Origin: Clostridia bacterium
Lineage (GTDB): Bacteria; Bacillota; Clostridia; Peptostreptococcales; Anaerovoracaceae
Reading direction: 5' to 3'
Length of the DNA: 64,000 bases
NCBI GenBank assembly: GCA_910575405.1
Contig: CAJTER010000010.1
Span: 1-64,000, forward strand
The notes under the pieces: model-generated
The model's database searches: none
Seen by the model: only the letters and a program-made list of their open reading frames with translations
Told to the model about the DNA's origin: nothing
Program-made: the position numbers and the translations under genes
In this document: piece after piece, positions 62,208 to 64,000 of the stretch
How positions within the stretch are numbered: the stretch's first letter is position 1
Layout: each line of letters opens with the position of its first letter

Positions 62208-64000
62208 ATGAAATACATAGATGTAGCCATTGACAATAAAAGTGAGCATACCGATACGCTGTATACTTATGGATGCAGCGAAGATATGGTCAGAGTCGGA
62301 CAGAAAGTATATGTGCCATTCGGGCTGGGGGATAAAGAGCGTGGAGCCTATGTATTTCGGGTTTCCGATGAGCCGGAAAAAGAATATAAAAAATTAAAAT
62401 ACGCAGCCAGGCTGGATGAGGATATCTGCCTGACAGAGGAAATCATGCATACCTGCATTTGGATGAAAAAACGTTATTTGTGCAAGTATATTGACGCTGT
62501 CAAATGCTTTACTCCGGCCGGCAGTCGATCCAAGCGCGGAAAGGAGAGAAATCCGTACAAGGATGCAGCAGGCGAACAGGTAGAGCCGCCCGTACTGACC
62601 GAGGAGCAGGAGAAGGCGCTGAAGCCCATCTGCACTGCTATCGGAAAACGGGAGCACAGGAGGTTTCTCCTTTATGGGGTCACAGGCAGCGGCAAAACCG
62701 AAGTATACATGCGGGCAGCGGCAAAGTGCCTTGAGAAAAAGCGGAGTGTCATCATGCTGGTGCCGGAAATTTCCCTGACAACTCAGGTAATTGAGCGGTT
62801 TATCGGAAGATTCGGCGCAGGCTCTGTGGCAGTGCTTCACAGCAGGCTTTCCCCCGGGGAACGGCATGATGAGTGGATGCGCATCAAAAATGGACAGGTA
62901 CGGATTGTCATCGGCGCAAGGTCTGCTGTCTTTGCCCCCTTTGATGATATTGGGCTCATTATCTTAGATGAAGAGCACGAGGCAACCTACAAGTCCGACA
63001 TGATGCCAAAATACGACGGCGCGGAGGTTGCTCTCAAACGGCTGCAGGAGCACAGAGGCGTTTTTCTCTGCGGCAGCGCAACTCCGGCAGTTGCCACTTT
63101 TTATCGATCGCAATGCGGGATTTATCAGCGGCTTGAGCTGACAAAGCGGTATAACCAGGTAGCCCTTCCAGAGGTAGAGCTGGTGGATATGCGGCTTGAG
63201 CTAAAGGAAGGAAATAAGTCCATCATCAGCCGGAAGCTTTACGGCGCCATGAAGGCGGCTTTGGAGAAAAAGCAGCAGATCATTTTGTTCCTCAATCGCA
63301 GAGGCTATGCGGCCTTTGTTTCCTGCCGCGAGTGCGGGGCTGTTTTAAAATGTCCGGACTGCGGCATTTCTCTGACCTACCATAAGGAAGCAGGAAAAGC
63401 CATCTGCCATTATTGCGGCTACGAGGAACTGCCGCCGGAGACTTGTCCGGAATGCGGGAGCCGGTATATCCGCTATTTCGGAACAGGTACAGAAAAGGTG
63501 GAGGAAACGGTAACCGAATTATTTCCACAGGCAGTGGCAGAACGGCTGGATCTGGATGCCGTAAAGAAAAAGGGCAGTATCGACCGGATATTAAATCGGT
63601 TCAAAAAGGGAAAAATAGAGATACTAATTGGTACGCAGCTTGTCGCAAAGGGGCTGGACTTTCGAAATGTAGGACTTGTAGGCGTTATTTCGGCAGATGT
63701 GACCTTGAATATTCCCGACTTTCGCTCGCCGGAGAGGACCTTTCAGCTGATTACTCAGGCAGCGGGCAGGGCCGGAAGAGGAGAAGAAAAAGGAACCGTT
63801 ATTATCCAGACTTATACGCCGGACAATTACGCGGTCAGTCTGGCAGCTAGGCAGGATTACAAGAGCTTTTACGAAGCGGAGATCCGCTTTCGGAGTTATA
63901 TGAAATATCCGCCCTACAGCGATCTGATGCAGCTTATCTTCTCCTCAAAGGATGAGGAAAAGGCAGCAGCAGCAGCACATAGCTGGTATGAAAAAGTTTG
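62208..64000 (+). CDS. priA: Primosomal protein N' (PriA), 3' end outside window
   Basis: The frame is open from ATG at 62208 to the window end (about 597 codons seen; family length is about 730-800). The 3'-BD domain (KYIDVAIDNKS and VYVPFGLGDKERGAYV) is followed by the helicase core with Walker A GVTGSGKTEVY, motif II LDEEHEATYK, SATPA, and the zinc-binding insertion with four Cys pairs (CRECG, CPDCG, CHYCG, CPECG), then GTQLVAKGLDF and QAAGRAGRG. It reloads the replisome at stalled forks. AAGGGG precedes; ATG at 62205 is an alternative. Confidence 0.96.
   Translation, partial: MKYIDVAIDNKSEHTDTLYTYGCSEDMVRVGQKVYVPFGLGDKERGAYVFRVSDEPEKEYKKLKYAARLDEDICLTEEIMHTCIWMKKRYLCKYIDAVKCFTPAGSRSKRGKERNPYKDAAGEQVEPPVLTEEQEKALKPICTAIGKREHRRFLLYGVTGSGKTEVYMRAAAKCLEKKRSVIMLVPEISLTTQVIERFIGRFGAGSVAVLHSRLSPGERHDEWMRIKNGQVRIVIGARSAVFAPFDDIGLIILDEEHEATYKSDMMPKYDGAEVALKRLQEHRGVFLCGSATPAVATFYRSQCGIYQRLELTKRYNQVALPEVELVDMRLELKEGNKSIISRKLYGAMKAALEKKQQIILFLNRRGYAAFVSCRECGAVLKCPDCGISLTYHKEAGKAICHYCGYEELPPETCPECGSRYIRYFGTGTEKVEETVTELFPQAVAERLDLDAVKKKGSIDRILNRFKKGKIEILIGTQLVAKGLDFRNVGLVGVISADVTLNIPDFRSPERTFQLITQAAGRAGRGEEKGTVIIQTYTPDNYAVSLAARQDYKSFYEAEIRFRSYMKYPPYSDLMQLIFSSKDEEKAAAAAHSWYEKV

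Overview
The window looks like a chromosomal segment of an endospore-forming, anaerobic Firmicute of the class Clostridia. The signs are a sporulation protein (YunB), CodY next to HslVU and TopA, AsnA, QueH, two-RCK TrkA with TrkH, strong AGGAGG ribosome binding sites, and amine/amino-acid catabolism genes. Placement near Anaerovoracaceae (Family XIII) is my inference from gene content, not a computed result.

Layout. 1-2671: tail of an Rpn-like nuclease with 21-bp heptad-encoding repeats, a radical SAM protein, and two decayed ATPase genes. 2985-7464: a YtcJ-like amidohydrolase, then a minus-strand group of DUF368 transporter, short LysR regulator, acetoacetate-decarboxylase-like enzyme and YdhR-like protein. 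7465-17821: a catabolic island with putrescine aminotransferase, a GPH/MFS symporter, a cyclase-family hydrolase, two agmatinase-family ureohydrolases, a BCCT transporter, a TudS-related desulfidase and a PAS-containing sigma-54 activator. 17873-28588: TetR/MMPL exporter pair with a secreted partner, a lipoprotein, a second amidohydrolase with an APC permease, and a DD-carboxypeptidase. 28722-36705: a type I restriction-modification locus in which hsdM, hsdS and hsdR are all broken, carrying an orphan RelB antitoxin with a deleted toxin and a DUF3791/DUF3990 cassette. 36782-56443: housekeeping genes (rnr, CBS protein, trkA-trkH-trkH, yraN-comM-dprA-topA-hslV-hslU-codY, yunB, hflX, yigZ). 56600-58486: sixteen tRNA genes. 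58663-64000: tdk, radical SAM, queH, asnA and the start of priA.

The most interesting system is the sigma-54 island. Three intergenic regions carry -24/-12 promoters (7730-7745, 9564-9579, 13196-13211), upstream of the aminotransferase, the symporter-cyclase-ureohydrolase group and the BCCT-ureohydrolase group. Two of them have paired ATTC-N6-GAAT elements, and the proximal element has its centre exactly 60.5 bp upstream of the -24 GG in both. The third has a GAAT half-site in the same register. A sigma-54 enhancer-binding protein is encoded at the end of the island. Together this suggests a dedicated regulon that imports guanidino or quaternary-amine compounds, hydrolyses the guanidino group to urea plus an amine, and transaminates the amine. 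The substrates cannot be read from sequence alone.

The rest is mostly ordinary core genome, with notable gene decay in the accessory stretches.
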